Source: Paenibacillus sacheonensis
Lineage (GTDB): Bacteria > Bacillota > Bacilli > Paenibacillales > Paenibacillaceae
Length of the DNA stretch: 64,000 nucleotides
Assembly: GCF_009909195.1 (NCBI RefSeq)
Contig: NZ_JAAAMU010000002.1
Location: 124,001-188,000 of the forward strand
Direction: 5' to 3'
The translations under genes were made by a program, and so were the position numbers. Below, one piece after another: positions 44,176-52,879 of this stretch. The stretch's first letter is position 1. The number at the start of each line of letters is the position of its first letter. The notes beneath the pieces were generated by a model, which made no database searches, had not been told where the DNA came from, and was given only the letters and a program-made list of their open reading frames with translations.

Positions 44176-44901
44176 ATGATCAGAGTAACGCAATTGTCAA
44201 AACAAATTCCGGGCGGACCCAAGGTCCTCTCCGACGTGAGCTTCACTATAGAACCGGGCGAATTCATCGCCATCAAGGGCGCGAGCGGAAGCGGCAAATC
44301 CATGCTGCTGAAATGTCTGGCGCTGCGCGAGAAATGGACCGAGGGCAAATACATCGTGGACGGCGTCGATATCTTCGCCAAGGGCATCTCCGGCCGTTTG
44401 AAGGTACGCCGCGAGATTGCTTATTTGGAAGAGAAGCCGACGCTGTACGGCAACAAGACGGCGCTGAAGAACGTTATCATCGGAGCGGTCGGACAGACGC
44501 CGTTATGGCGAAGGGTAACCGGAATGATGCGCAACGACGATTACATGGGCGCGATGGATATGATCGAGAAAATGGGACTGTTGGACAAAGCCCATCAGAA
44601 GGGCGACAAGCTGAGCGGCGGCGAGAAGCAGCGGATCGGAATGGCGAGGGCGCTGGCGCACGGCGCCAAGACGCTGCTGGCGGATGAGCCGGTATCGGGC
44701 CTTGATCCGCATGCCGCCGAGCAGGTGCTCTCCGACTTGAAGCGGATGTGCCGGATCCAGGGCGTCTCCGTCGTGGCGGTCATGCATCAGGGAGATTGGG
44801 CGGAGCGTTTCGCGGACCGCATCATCGGGCTGAATAACGGCGCGGTCGTGCTCGATATCAAGGGCAGAAGAATGACGGAGCGGGAGAAGAACCTGCTGTG
44901 A
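44176..44901 (+). CDS. Orphan ABC transporter ATP-binding protein
   Basis: 241 residues with KGASGSGKS (Walker A), LSGGEKQRIGMARA (signature), LLADEPVSGLD (Walker B) and AVMHQGD (H-loop). It resembles PhnC/LolD-type ATPases. No permease gene is adjacent, and the only coupled neighbour is an acetyltransferase overlapped by four bases (GTGA), so its transporter partner is unknown. The ribosome binding site GGAG at 44164-44167 precedes ATG 44176. It is divergent from the LexA-box gene. Confidence 0.87.
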   Translation: MIRVTQLSKQIPGGPKVLSDVSFTIEPGEFIAIKGASGSGKSMLLKCLALREKWTEGKYIVDGVDIFAKGISGRLKVRREIAYLEEKPTLYGNKTALKNVIIGAVGQTPLWRRVTGMMRNDDYMGAMDMIEKMGLLDKAHQKGDKLSGGEKQRIGMARALAHGAKTLLADEPVSGLDPHAAEQVLSDLKRMCRIQGVSVVAVMHQGDWAERFADRIIGLNNGAVVLDIKGRRMTEREKNLL

Positions 44902-45419
44902 AGATGAATGAATCCGGTTACCCGTACGAGCTCCGCATGATTCGCTCGGACGAGCTTCAGACCGCCCATGAGCTGGAGCTGGCTTGTTATCCGCTCGAAG
45001 CGGCGGCGACCCGGGAAGCGTTTACGTTCCGTCAGCAGCATTTCCCGGGCTATTTTTGGTCCGCTTGGCGGAACGGGGAATTGATCGGTCTCGCCTGCGG
45101 CGTGCGCACGGCGGACAGCAGCTGCGGGTCCGACGAGGTGAAGAGCGCGCACGGCTCCGATCCGAACGGTCGGCATCTGTGCGTGCTGTCCGTGGCCGTC
45201 GCCCGGCAGCATCGAGGGCATGGCGTCGGGGGAGCTCTTATGGAAGCCTTGATCGGCCAAGCAAGCGCCGCCGGACTCGAGCTGGTCGTTCTGATGTGCG
45301 AGGAGCATTTGATCGAATTCTATGAACGGCTCGGTTTCGAGTGCGAGGGACTTTCGGCGTCGGAGCATGGCGGCCTGCAATGGCATGAGATGAAGCTGCG
45401 GTTGAATGAACCGGGGTGA
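44898..45419 (+). CDS. GNAT-family N-acetyltransferase
   Basis: 173 residues from GTG 44898, translationally coupled to the ABC ATPase gene. VLSVAVARQHRGHGVGGALM is the acetyl-CoA-binding motif A, written here as SVAVARQHRGHGVG for the loop. Motif B is LIEFYERLGFECEG. It resembles AANAT-like acetyltransferases acting on small amines. Substrate unknown. Confidence 0.87.
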   Translation: MKMNESGYPYELRMIRSDELQTAHELELACYPLEAAATREAFTFRQQHFPGYFWSAWRNGELIGLACGVRTADSSCGSDEVKSAHGSDPNGRHLCVLSVAVARQHRGHGVGGALMEALIGQASAAGLELVVLMCEEHLIEFYERLGFECEGLSASEHGGLQWHEMKLRLNEPG

Positions 45420-45495
45420 CGGTTAAAACCGATAGCAATGGAAACGTACCTGCGGCATAGAATGGAGCATCAACCTAAATAGGCAGGTGTTCCGT

Positions 45496-46113
45496 ATGGC
45501 TTTCCATTTTCAAAGTCCGGCCGTCATTCAAAGTTCGCGCGTGACGTTCCCGAAAGCCGAACTGTACGTTCCGGTCGTCGGCGGACTTCAGAATGCGTCG
45601 GCGCGCAGCGCCATCAACGATAAAATCCGCCAAACCGAACGCAGCCTCGTCCATGACCAAGGCTCGCTTTCCGACCCGAGAGCGGAAATGATCGGCTATT
45701 TCGAGACGAAAACGAACGAGAAGAACGTACTCAGTCTTTCGGTCTTCAACTATGCGTATACGGGCGGCGCGCATGGGCTGACCCTGCAGGAGTCCCTCAC
45801 CTTCGACATGAAGACGGGCAAATCGTACACGCTCGCGGAGCTGTTCAAGCCAGGCAGCGATTACATGAAGCGGCTCTCGGATCTGGTGCGCGCCCAAATC
45901 GCGGCCAGACAGATCGAGACGTTCGAGCCGTTCAAGTCGATCCGTCCCGATCAGCCGTTCTATATTGCCGACCGTTCGCTCGTCCTGTATTTCGCGCTGT
46001 ACGAGATTACGCCTTATGCTTTCGGTTTTCCGTACTTTCCGATATCCGTTTACGAGCTGAGCGATATCGTGAATCCGGGCGGACCGCTCGGCCGAATGGA
46101 CGTGAACGACTAA
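45496..46113 (+). CDS. DUF3298 (RsiV-like) domain protein
   Basis: 205 residues from ATG 45496 (AGGCAGGTG upstream; an in-frame GTG at 45487 is inside that site). The core NYAYTGGAHGLTLQESLTFD and SYTLAELFKPG fits the DUF4163/DUF3298 architecture seen in anti-sigma RsiV and related cell-surface proteins. Unlike RsiV it has no membrane span or signal peptide, so it is predicted to be cytoplasmic. Function unknown. Confidence 0.78.
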   Translation: MAFHFQSPAVIQSSRVTFPKAELYVPVVGGLQNASARSAINDKIRQTERSLVHDQGSLSDPRAEMIGYFETKTNEKNVLSLSVFNYAYTGGAHGLTLQESLTFDMKTGKSYTLAELFKPGSDYMKRLSDLVRAQIAARQIETFEPFKSIRPDQPFYIADRSLVLYFALYEITPYAFGFPYFPISVYELSDIVNPGGPLGRMDVND

Positions 46114-46141
46114 CCCACCCATCGTCATAAAGGAGTCAGCC

Positions 46142-46720
46142 ATGATTTATGCGCTTATACTGCTGCTCGTTTGCGCGGCTATCCTCATCGTCGTCAAGCG
46201 GCGGCAGCGAGAGAAGAATAAGCCGTCCATCGTCATGCACGCCGCTATACCGCCAAAGCAGCACGGGCCGGATAACGTACTAACGTCGACCGGTCAGCAT
46301 GCAAAGGCTGAACGCGCAGCGGAAGCGGCAGCCGGATATACCGTGTTAATCGCGGATGACCAACCCTTGATCCGTGCGATGCTGAGCGAGATGCTCCAGC
46401 AGGACGGAATTCTGGTCATCGAAGCCGCGAACGGCATCGATGCCGTTACGGCCGTACAAGAGCACTCCATCGATCTTGTGCTGTTGGACATGAATATGCC
46501 GGGCTTGAACGGCATGGAGGCGCTTAAATCGATCCGATCGCTTAACGCGCGCGTAGAGGTTGCGTTCATGACCGGATCCGTCGAGCCCGGCTTGAGGGCA
46601 ATGGCCGAGCATTTCGGGGCCGGGACGTTTTTTACGAAGCCGTTCGATCTGGAAATCGTGAAAGCGCATGTTATAAACTGCCGGGATACGGTGAAATACA
46701 AGAATAGCGAAGGTTCATGA
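46142..46720 (+). CDS. Membrane-tethered single-domain response regulator
   Basis: 192 residues. A membrane helix at about 3-18 is followed by a basic stretch (KRRQREKNK) and a 40-residue linker. A CheY-like receiver then begins (YTVLIADDQPLIR), with phospho-acceptor D116 (LLDMNMPGLNG), a Thr in FMTGS and a Lys in FTKPFD. There is no output domain. Tethering a lone receiver to the membrane is unusual; it could localise a phosphorelay or act on a membrane partner. AAAGGAGTCAGCC precedes ATG 46142. Confidence 0.85.
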   Translation: MIYALILLLVCAAILIVVKRRQREKNKPSIVMHAAIPPKQHGPDNVLTSTGQHAKAERAAEAAAGYTVLIADDQPLIRAMLSEMLQQDGILVIEAANGIDAVTAVQEHSIDLVLLDMNMPGLNGMEALKSIRSLNARVEVAFMTGSVEPGLRAMAEHFGAGTFFTKPFDLEIVKAHVINCRDTVKYKNSEGS

Positions 46721-46746
46721 TTGCAGTCGTCTAGGAGAATCTTGTG

Positions 46747-46780
46747 ATCCGCTGGCTGAGAACTTGCCGGCGGATTTTTT
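46747..46780 (+). terminator. Terminator after the receiver gene
   Basis: ATCCGC (46747-46752) pairs with GCGGAT (46770-46775), with GG/CC next to it, then T6. Confidence 0.8.
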
Positions 46781-46877
46781 GCTTTTCGAACGCTCGGGCA
46801 GTATTCGGCCGCGTGGACAGCTTGCTTGTGCTGACGGGAACGAAGGCTTCATAAAGTCAAGTGTGGGGGGTGCTGGC

Positions 46878-48584
46878 ATGGTTTGGCTGTGGATCGGATG
46901 CGCGATATTTGCCGCCGTTTGCGCATTGTCGCTCTTATTGGCCAGGGAGGCGGAGCGCAACGCGATGCTCTCGCTGCATCAACCGCTGCGCCAGCATACG
47001 GCTTATGTACGCTATATGCGAGACAAGCATGATTTGAACGGGTTCGGCTTCGCGCAGCAGCTGACCCGTCATATGGGCGGGTTATCGACGTTCGGATTAT
47101 CGTTTTCGTCCTTGCCGTTGATCGGAGGCGCTATTTTCCTGCTCGGTCCGGCGGTTGCGGCCGGGGGACCAGCGGTCATTGGCATCGGATGGCCGATTCT
47201 CGGGCTGTTCGGCCTCTTGACGGCCTGCTCCGTGGCTGCGTTCGCTTCGGCGATTCCGACGGCGGGAGGCTGCTACCACTGGTCGCTTGCGACGGGAGGC
47301 AGGCGGTCCGGCTTATGGTCCGGCTGGCTTCATGCGGCCGGCTCGGTGCTCCTGCTGGCAACGACGAACATCTGGCTCGCGGACTGGTTCTGCCGGACGC
47401 TTCAGCGGCTATGGGGCTATACCGGAAGCTCGGGCTTTTTTTATCTTGTGCTGGTCACGCTGTTCATCACGCAGGCAGCGGCCAATGCCAGGACCGGTCG
47501 TGTTTTGGGCCGGCTGATGTCCTGGTCGGCAGGGTTTCAGGTGGCGCTTCTGGCCGCGATCCTCGTGATCCTTGTGACAATCGCATGGCCGGGGCTGTAT
47601 CCGTTTCAGATTCTGGGTTATACAGCGGACTTTTGGAATTCGGTGAATGGCGCAGGCGGAGGGGAGACGTCCGCGGTTCTGGGACTGCTGCTCCTGCAGC
47701 GGCTGTTCCTCGGCATCGGCGACGCGGCTCAGGCCGGGGAAGAGACGAGAGATCCGCGCATCGCGCTGCCGTGGTCGATTTATTTGTCCACTGCCGGGCT
47801 TTCGATTCTCGGCTTCGTCCTGTTCGCGTTCATCCTGCTGCATGCGCGCGTCGGATCGGAAGGCTTGCGCGCTCTTCCCGCGCTCGGCGATTGGCTGGTG
47901 GACGTCTGGGGGCGATGGGGAGACGCAAGCACGCTGTGCTTCTTCCTGCTCGCGATCGTTCCCGTATGGATGAACGGTTCGTCGACGATGGCAGCCGGAT
48001 CGCGGACGCTCTTCGCGATGGCGCGCGACGAATCGATTCCGTTCGCGGGCAAGCTGTCCGTCGTCTCAGTTGATTATCGCGTGCCAATCCGGGCTGTGCT
48101 TGCCTTGGCAGCGGCAGCCGGCGTGATCGCGACGTTCTTCGTTATGACCGTACCCGCATCTTCGCTGCTTACAATGGTCATGCAGCTCGTGCTGCTAAGC
48201 GTCATCGCTATGCACGCCGCCTTGGCGATTCCGATCGCCGGGAGACTGCGGGAAACGCTTCAGGAATCAGACGCCCGGAAGGCGAGCTCCGGGATTCGAA
48301 AACGTTCGAAGCTGAGAGGACCCTGGGAGCTTGGGAAATACGCCTCGGCCGTCGATGCCGTCGTCGTGTGCTGGCTGACCGGCAGCGCTTTGCTTGCCTT
48401 GTGGCTGCTGAAACCGGCTGCGCTTCTGATCGCAGCGGGTTGTCTATTAGCGGGAGCCTGGTGCATCGAACGAAAACAGCGCAGCCTGCGCCGCAAGACG
48501 CCGGTCAAAATCGTCGGATCCTTACGCTTCGGCAGGCGGTCGATGGACGAATGTATCAGAATTGAGAGAAAATTTCCGCAATAG
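46878..48584 (+). CDS. APC-superfamily amino acid/polyamine permease
   Basis: About 568 residues from ATG 46878. An N-terminal membrane helix and 50-residue hydrophilic segment precede a core of roughly 12 membrane spans with GGAIFLLGPAVAAGGPAV and TAGGCYHWSLATGG, the unwound first-helix Gly motifs of APC transporters. IGDAAQAGEETRDPRI is also typical. The substrate is probably an amino acid or amine. The preceding bases are GTGGGGGG, a poor ribosome binding site. The extra N-terminal helix is odd for the family. Confidence 0.83.
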   Translation: MVWLWIGCAIFAAVCALSLLLAREAERNAMLSLHQPLRQHTAYVRYMRDKHDLNGFGFAQQLTRHMGGLSTFGLSFSSLPLIGGAIFLLGPAVAAGGPAVIGIGWPILGLFGLLTACSVAAFASAIPTAGGCYHWSLATGGRRSGLWSGWLHAAGSVLLLATTNIWLADWFCRTLQRLWGYTGSSGFFYLVLVTLFITQAAANARTGRVLGRLMSWSAGFQVALLAAILVILVTIAWPGLYPFQILGYTADFWNSVNGAGGGETSAVLGLLLLQRLFLGIGDAAQAGEETRDPRIALPWSIYLSTAGLSILGFVLFAFILLHARVGSEGLRALPALGDWLVDVWGRWGDASTLCFFLLAIVPVWMNGSSTMAAGSRTLFAMARDESIPFAGKLSVVSVDYRVPIRAVLALAAAAGVIATFFVMTVPASSLLTMVMQLVLLSVIAMHAALAIPIAGRLRETLQESDARKASSGIRKRSKLRGPWELGKYASAVDAVVVCWLTGSALLALWLLKPAALLIAAGCLLAGAWCIERKQRSLRRKTPVKIVGSLRFGRRSMDECIRIERKFPQ

Positions 48585-48779
48585 CAATTATTCGAGCTTC
48601 CCAAAATAGTCGTTCGGACGCGGGAAATGTTTGCCTCTAAAAGGGGAAATAATGAGTCGCAATCCAAAATCATTTCCCGGGTAAACGCAGGAAATAACAG
48701 AATCAGCGCGCTTTCGACACGGACTGTAACATCCTGCCTACGGCTTCGCTGCCGAAGTCCCGCTAAATCGCATGAAAGT

Positions 48780-48809
48780 TTGCCAGCCAACAGGCGGATC
48801 ACGTATAAT
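48780..48809 (+). promoter_or_regulatory. Predicted SigmaA promoter of the MOSC gene
   Basis: TTGCCA (48780-48785), 18-nt spacer, TATAAT (48804-48809). The remaining spacer from 48585 shows no supported gene; one open frame there lacks a ribosome binding site. Confidence 0.65.
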
Positions 48810-48841
48810 CTCGGTAATAACGGCTGCAGGAGGATCGGGAA

Positions 48842-49501
48842 ATGGAACTCGGAAAGCTGGTTTCGCTTAATGTTTCCTTAGTGGAACTCATACCGTTCGG
48901 CAAGAAGGAAGTGGCGACGGGAATCAACAAGAAGCCGTTTGCAGGCGCGCTGCGCCTTGGCCGACTTGGACTGCCTGGCGATGCCCAGGGCGACACCGTT
49001 CATCACGGAGGGGCGGATAAGGCCGTTTGCGTCTATACGGAGGTGCATTTTCCCTATTGGACGGAGAAATGGGGACGTCCCGCGATTGCCGCCTCATTCG
49101 GCGAAAATTTCACCGTCTCCGCGCTGACGGAGCAATCCGTCTGCATCGGCGACGTGGTGTCGGTCGGACATGCGCTGCTGCAGGTGAGCCAGCCGCGCCA
49201 GCCATGCTTCAAACTCGGCATGAAGCACGGGCTGCCGAGCCTTCAACAGGATGTCGAGGAAACCGGCTTTACCGGATTCTATTTTCGCGTGCTGGAAGAG
49301 GGACTAGTAGCGCAGGGCGATACCTTAATACTTCGCAAGCGGCATGAAGCCGGCATCACGGTAGCTGAAGCCAACCGGGTCATGCATCAGGACAAGCGAG
49401 GGCGCGACGGGATCGCGAAGCTGCTGACCGTCGATGCGCTGTCGGAGAGTTGGCAGCATACGCTGCGCAGACGGTTGGCCGCGCTGGACAGCGAAGCCTA
49501 A
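48842..49501 (+). CDS. MOSC domain protein (YiiM-like)
   Basis: 219 residues. The MOSC beta-barrel motifs are LPGDAQGDTVHHGGADKAV and QPRQPCFKLG, where the conserved Cys coordinates molybdenum in the family. The C-terminal extension (AEANRVMHQDKRG) is the 3-alpha domain of YiiM-type proteins. These transfer or use Mo cofactor for reduction of N-hydroxylated compounds, such as 6-hydroxylaminopurine. AGGAGG precedes ATG 48842. Confidence 0.9.
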   Translation: MELGKLVSLNVSLVELIPFGKKEVATGINKKPFAGALRLGRLGLPGDAQGDTVHHGGADKAVCVYTEVHFPYWTEKWGRPAIAASFGENFTVSALTEQSVCIGDVVSVGHALLQVSQPRQPCFKLGMKHGLPSLQQDVEETGFTGFYFRVLEEGLVAQGDTLILRKRHEAGITVAEANRVMHQDKRGRDGIAKLLTVDALSESWQHTLRRRLAALDSEA

Positions 49502-49523
49502 ATCGGAAGGACGACGAGTCACC

Positions 49524-50552
49524 ATGGCGAAGAGGGCAGACGACGTATTTTCCGCAATCGTCAAGCGGTATCCGCTTCGGGAGCCGCTGCGGATCGAGCG
49601 CGAAGAAAGCGGCATGAACAATACGACCCGGATGATCTATGCCGCGAACGGGCGATTTGTGCTGCGCATATACGATAACCACAGAGACAGCGCGATCGCA
49701 GGCATCGAACACGCGATATTGTCGACGCTGCAAGAAGAAGGCCTGTCCTTCAAAGTCCCTAACCCGGCAGTCAACAGGGAAGGCATGACGATTACGAAAG
49801 GGCCGGATGCCAAGCTTGCGGCGGTATTCCGCTATATTGCAGGCGATCGGCCGACGGCAGAGATTCCGTCCCATATCGAAGGTTTGGGACGAGCAGCGGG
49901 CGAGCTGGTCCATTGTTTGGCCAAGCTGGATACGCTCGGTGCCTTGCAGCCGTTGTACAAGCCTTATTACGAATTTCAAGAGACGCATGCGGCGATGGAC
50001 GACGACGCAATCCGGACCCTAAGCGCGAAGCTGCCGCTGACATCGGAACAGCGGGATAACGTGGACTGCCTGCTGCTCGTGAAGCGGCGATTAACGTCAT
50101 TAATCGATCGAATCAGGGCGCTGCCGCATCAATGGGTTCACGGCGACATCGTATTCTCGAATGCGCTCGCCGACGGCGATTTCATCGTCGGCCTGCTGGA
50201 CTTCGAGTTTTGCACCGTCGATGTCAGAGCGATGGAGGCAGCTGTCATGATCGCGGAATTTCCGAGCGCGGACGATGCCCAGGCGCTGGAGCGAATCTCG
50301 CTCCTCTGCCGCGGATTCGGCGAGAAGCAGCGGCTCGGCAGCGACGAGATCGGACTGCTGCCGGATTTGATCCAGCTGCGCATGATGGATGTTTGGCTCC
50401 ATTTTGCGGGGAGGCTGTCGGAAGGGCTTGATTCCGCAGACGTGTGGCTTCATCAGATTGACCGGGTATCGTTCGTCTGCGAATGGGTGGAACGAAAACG
50501 CGCGGAATTGTATATGGCGTTTCGAGTTATGGAGGCGCGGCCGCTTGACTAG
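49524..50552 (+). CDS. APH-type phosphotransferase
   Basis: 342 residues from ATG 49524; GGAAGGACG lies about 11 bases upstream. Kinase-like fold: FVLRIYDNHRD holds the ATP-binding Lys/Arg strand, VHGDIVFSNAL (H206-G-D208) the catalytic loop, and LLDFEFCTVDVRAMEAA the metal-binding Asp. It fits the aminoglycoside phosphotransferase / homoserine kinase II / CotS group. The substrate is unknown and resistance should not be assumed. It shares a short spacer with the MOSC gene. Confidence 0.83.
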   Translation: MAKRADDVFSAIVKRYPLREPLRIEREESGMNNTTRMIYAANGRFVLRIYDNHRDSAIAGIEHAILSTLQEEGLSFKVPNPAVNREGMTITKGPDAKLAAVFRYIAGDRPTAEIPSHIEGLGRAAGELVHCLAKLDTLGALQPLYKPYYEFQETHAAMDDDAIRTLSAKLPLTSEQRDNVDCLLLVKRRLTSLIDRIRALPHQWVHGDIVFSNALADGDFIVGLLDFEFCTVDVRAMEAAVMIAEFPSADDAQALERISLLCRGFGEKQRLGSDEIGLLPDLIQLRMMDVWLHFAGRLSEGLDSADVWLHQIDRVSFVCEWVERKRAELYMAFRVMEARPLD

Positions 50553-50565
50553 GGGCCGCGGGCCG

Positions 50566-50614
50566 AGCCCGGCGAATCATTCTTTGCGCGCAAAGAATGA
50601 TTCGCCGGGCTTTT
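50566..50614. terminator. 46-bp perfect palindrome acting as terminator
   Basis: Positions 50566-50588 are the exact reverse complement of 50589-50611, a 23-bp arm with no spacer (tip GCGCGC), followed by T4. It ends the phosphotransferase gene. The arm is far longer than a terminator needs. Confidence 0.92.
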
Positions 50615-50687
50615 GTCATATAAATCTATGCAGGATGTTGACACGATTCTTTCGCGTCCGCAGGCGCAGCAGGAGGGGAACGAACGG

Positions 50688-51608
50688 ATGAAAAGCACGG
50701 CCGAGCAGCTCGGTTACGGTCCGAACGAGCGCCTATTGATTATTAACGCAGACGATTTTGGCGTGTGCCATTCGACCAATCGGGCCATTCAATCGTTGTT
50801 GGACGCGCGCGCGGTTGCTTCCGCCACGATCATGATGCCCTGCGCCTGGGCAAGGGAAGCGGCGCTGTGGAGCGCGTCGCGCCGTCATTTGGATGTCGGG
50901 GTCCATTTGACGTTCACGAGCGAATGGGATGCCATGAAGTGGGGACCGGTATACCGCGGCGGCGCGACAATGTCGTTCACGACCGCGGAAGGCTATTTTC
51001 ATAAAGACGCCAAAGCATTCGAACGCCGCGCCGATGCCGGGCAGGTCAGGCAGGAAATGATCGCTCAGATCGAGATGGCGCTCGCGATCGGCATCGACGT
51101 TACGCATGCCGACAACCATATGGGCAGCTTATACGGCTTGCAGACGGGGCGGGATTTTCTAGGGGACGTGTTCGACGTCTGCGCGCAATACGGCCTGCCG
51201 TTTCGCCTGCCTCGCTATTTGTTGTTGGAAAGCGGGATGCCGGCACCTCCGGAGCTTGCGGGCTTGGCGCTTAAGCAGGCGGAGGCGGCAGCCCGCAAAG
51301 GCGTCGTCGTACTGGATTATCTCGTCGGGCTGCCTTTCCGCGCAACGCCGCCCGAAACGTACGTGCAGTTCAAATCGCATATGATCGCGCTTCTGAAGCG
51401 GCTGAAGCCGGGCGTAACGGAGCTTGTCCTGCACCCCTCCTTCGTAACGGACGAACTGAAGGCCTTTCACGGCGAACCGGCGAGGCGAGGCATGGAACTG
51501 GATATATTCCGTGATCCGGAGATTCAAGATACGCTGCGCAAGGAAGGGATTCTCCAAATCGGCTGGCGGGAACTTCGGCAGCATCAACGCAAGCATAGAA
51601 TTCCATAA
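50688..51608 (+). CDS. ChbG/HpnK (YdjC)-family carbohydrate deacetylase
   Basis: 306 residues from ATG 50688 (AGGAGGGG upstream). Motifs: LLIINADDFGVCHSTN (metal Asp22/Asp23 region), VGVHLTFTSEW (His), and DVTHADNHMGSLYG (His and Asp). It removes acetyl groups from chitooligosaccharides or similar amino sugars, with Mg or Zn. It appears to be monocistronic after the palindromic terminator. Confidence 0.88.
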   Translation: MKSTAEQLGYGPNERLLIINADDFGVCHSTNRAIQSLLDARAVASATIMMPCAWAREAALWSASRRHLDVGVHLTFTSEWDAMKWGPVYRGGATMSFTTAEGYFHKDAKAFERRADAGQVRQEMIAQIEMALAIGIDVTHADNHMGSLYGLQTGRDFLGDVFDVCAQYGLPFRLPRYLLLESGMPAPPELAGLALKQAEAAARKGVVVLDYLVGLPFRATPPETYVQFKSHMIALLKRLKPGVTELVLHPSFVTDELKAFHGEPARRGMELDIFRDPEIQDTLRKEGILQIGWRELRQHQRKHRIP

Positions 51609-51826
51609 TCGGCGATCGGTCACCGGCAAGGCGGGAGAAACTGTTCCAGCCTTGTTCCTTGCAAGCGGACGAGCTGTACTATCACAGGCGGGCGGACAAA
51701 AAGCTGTATTACCGTTTCCGAGGGGCTGTTATGGAAATAAACGCTATTCGCCATCGTTTTCTAATGATATACTGACTGTTGTGAAAATAAAAAGTTTTCA
51801 GTTAATTCGGGAAGGGAGTGGAGCAA

Positions 51827-52837
51827 GTGGCAATACTTCCAAAGCAGAATGAGCTTGGATTCTTTGAAATTCGACTGGAATCGATCGGCGGTCTCGGTGC
51901 GAATCTAGCGGGAAAAATGCTCGCCGAGGCGGGCGTAGTTGGAAGCGGTTTCAATGGCGTGAGCTTCTCTTCTTACGGTTCGGAGAAAAAAGGTTCGCCG
52001 GTTAAGGCGCATATCCGTTTCTGCGATTTGGAGACGAATATCCGCGATACGACGCCTGTCGAACGCCCGCATATCGTCGGCGTGTTCCACGAGAACCTGT
52101 CCAAGACGGTTAACGTCATCAGCGGGATCTACGAAGACACCGTCGTCCTGGTCAACTCCTCCAAAACATCGGAGCAGTTGAAGGATAAGATGAAACTTTC
52201 CGCCGGTACGCTTGCCGTCGTCGATGCAACAGGGATTGCGCTCGAAGAAAACAACCGCGTCAACATGGCGATGCTGGGAGGCTTGTTCCGGCTTTGCGAC
52301 TTCCTGGATTTCGAACATATGAAAGGCATTATCCGCAAATCGCTGGAGAAGAAGTATCCGCAGGCCGTCGATCCTGCGCTTCGCACGTTCCAGCGCGGCT
52401 ACGACGAAGTCCGATTCCAGACGTTCGCGCTTCCCGAAGGAATCGCGATGCCGCAGCCGACGCGCTGGGATGTCCCGTCCCTCGGGTACCTGACGCAGCC
52501 GCTCGGCGGCATGATCGTCAATCCGGGCAACAGCGTCCTGAAGGACATCAGCATCTCGAGGCAAGGCATGATGCCGCACTTCGACGAAGAGAAGTGCATC
52601 CATTGCGCGGCCTGCGATACGGCTTGCCCGGACTTTTGCTTCGTATGGGAGGAACAGCCGGACAAGAAGGGACGTCCGCAGATGTTCCTGCAGGGCATCG
52701 ATTATCAATATTGCAAAGGCTGCTTGAAATGCGTCGTCGCCTGTCCGACAGAAGCGCTCGCGTCCGAGCGCGAAACGGACGGCTACGGCGAAGAGCACCG
52801 CGTACCTCATAAGTTTAATTGGGCAGCAGCGAATTAA
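51827..52837 (+). CDS. 2-oxoacid:ferredoxin oxidoreductase, gamma-delta fusion subunit
   Basis: 336 residues from GTG 51827 (AAGGGAG at 51812-51818). The N-terminal part (about 1-190) is the gamma domain, with RLESIGGLGANLAGKMLAEAG. The C-terminal part carries two 4Fe-4S clusters: CIHCAACDTACP (from C257) and CKGCLKCVVACP. It accepts electrons from the next gene's TPP enzyme and passes them to ferredoxin. The 220-bp spacer upstream shows only AT-rich bases and no clear promoter. Confidence 0.88.
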   Translation: MAILPKQNELGFFEIRLESIGGLGANLAGKMLAEAGVVGSGFNGVSFSSYGSEKKGSPVKAHIRFCDLETNIRDTTPVERPHIVGVFHENLSKTVNVISGIYEDTVVLVNSSKTSEQLKDKMKLSAGTLAVVDATGIALEENNRVNMAMLGGLFRLCDFLDFEHMKGIIRKSLEKKYPQAVDPALRTFQRGYDEVRFQTFALPEGIAMPQPTRWDVPSLGYLTQPLGGMIVNPGNSVLKDISISRQGMMPHFDEEKCIHCAACDTACPDFCFVWEEQPDKKGRPQMFLQGIDYQYCKGCLKCVVACPTEALASERETDGYGEEHRVPHKFNWAAAN

Positions 52838-52879
52838 CGTCGTCGTGTTTGACCGCACACGAAAGAGAGGAGCTTTCAC

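Noticed and set aside
48627-48881. 84-residue open frame before the MOSC gene
   Set aside because: No ribosome binding site; it runs across the MOSC promoter and start.
49524-50552. Aminoglycoside resistance gene
   Set aside because: The APH fold is shared by many kinases; nothing in the sequence or context points to antibiotic modification.
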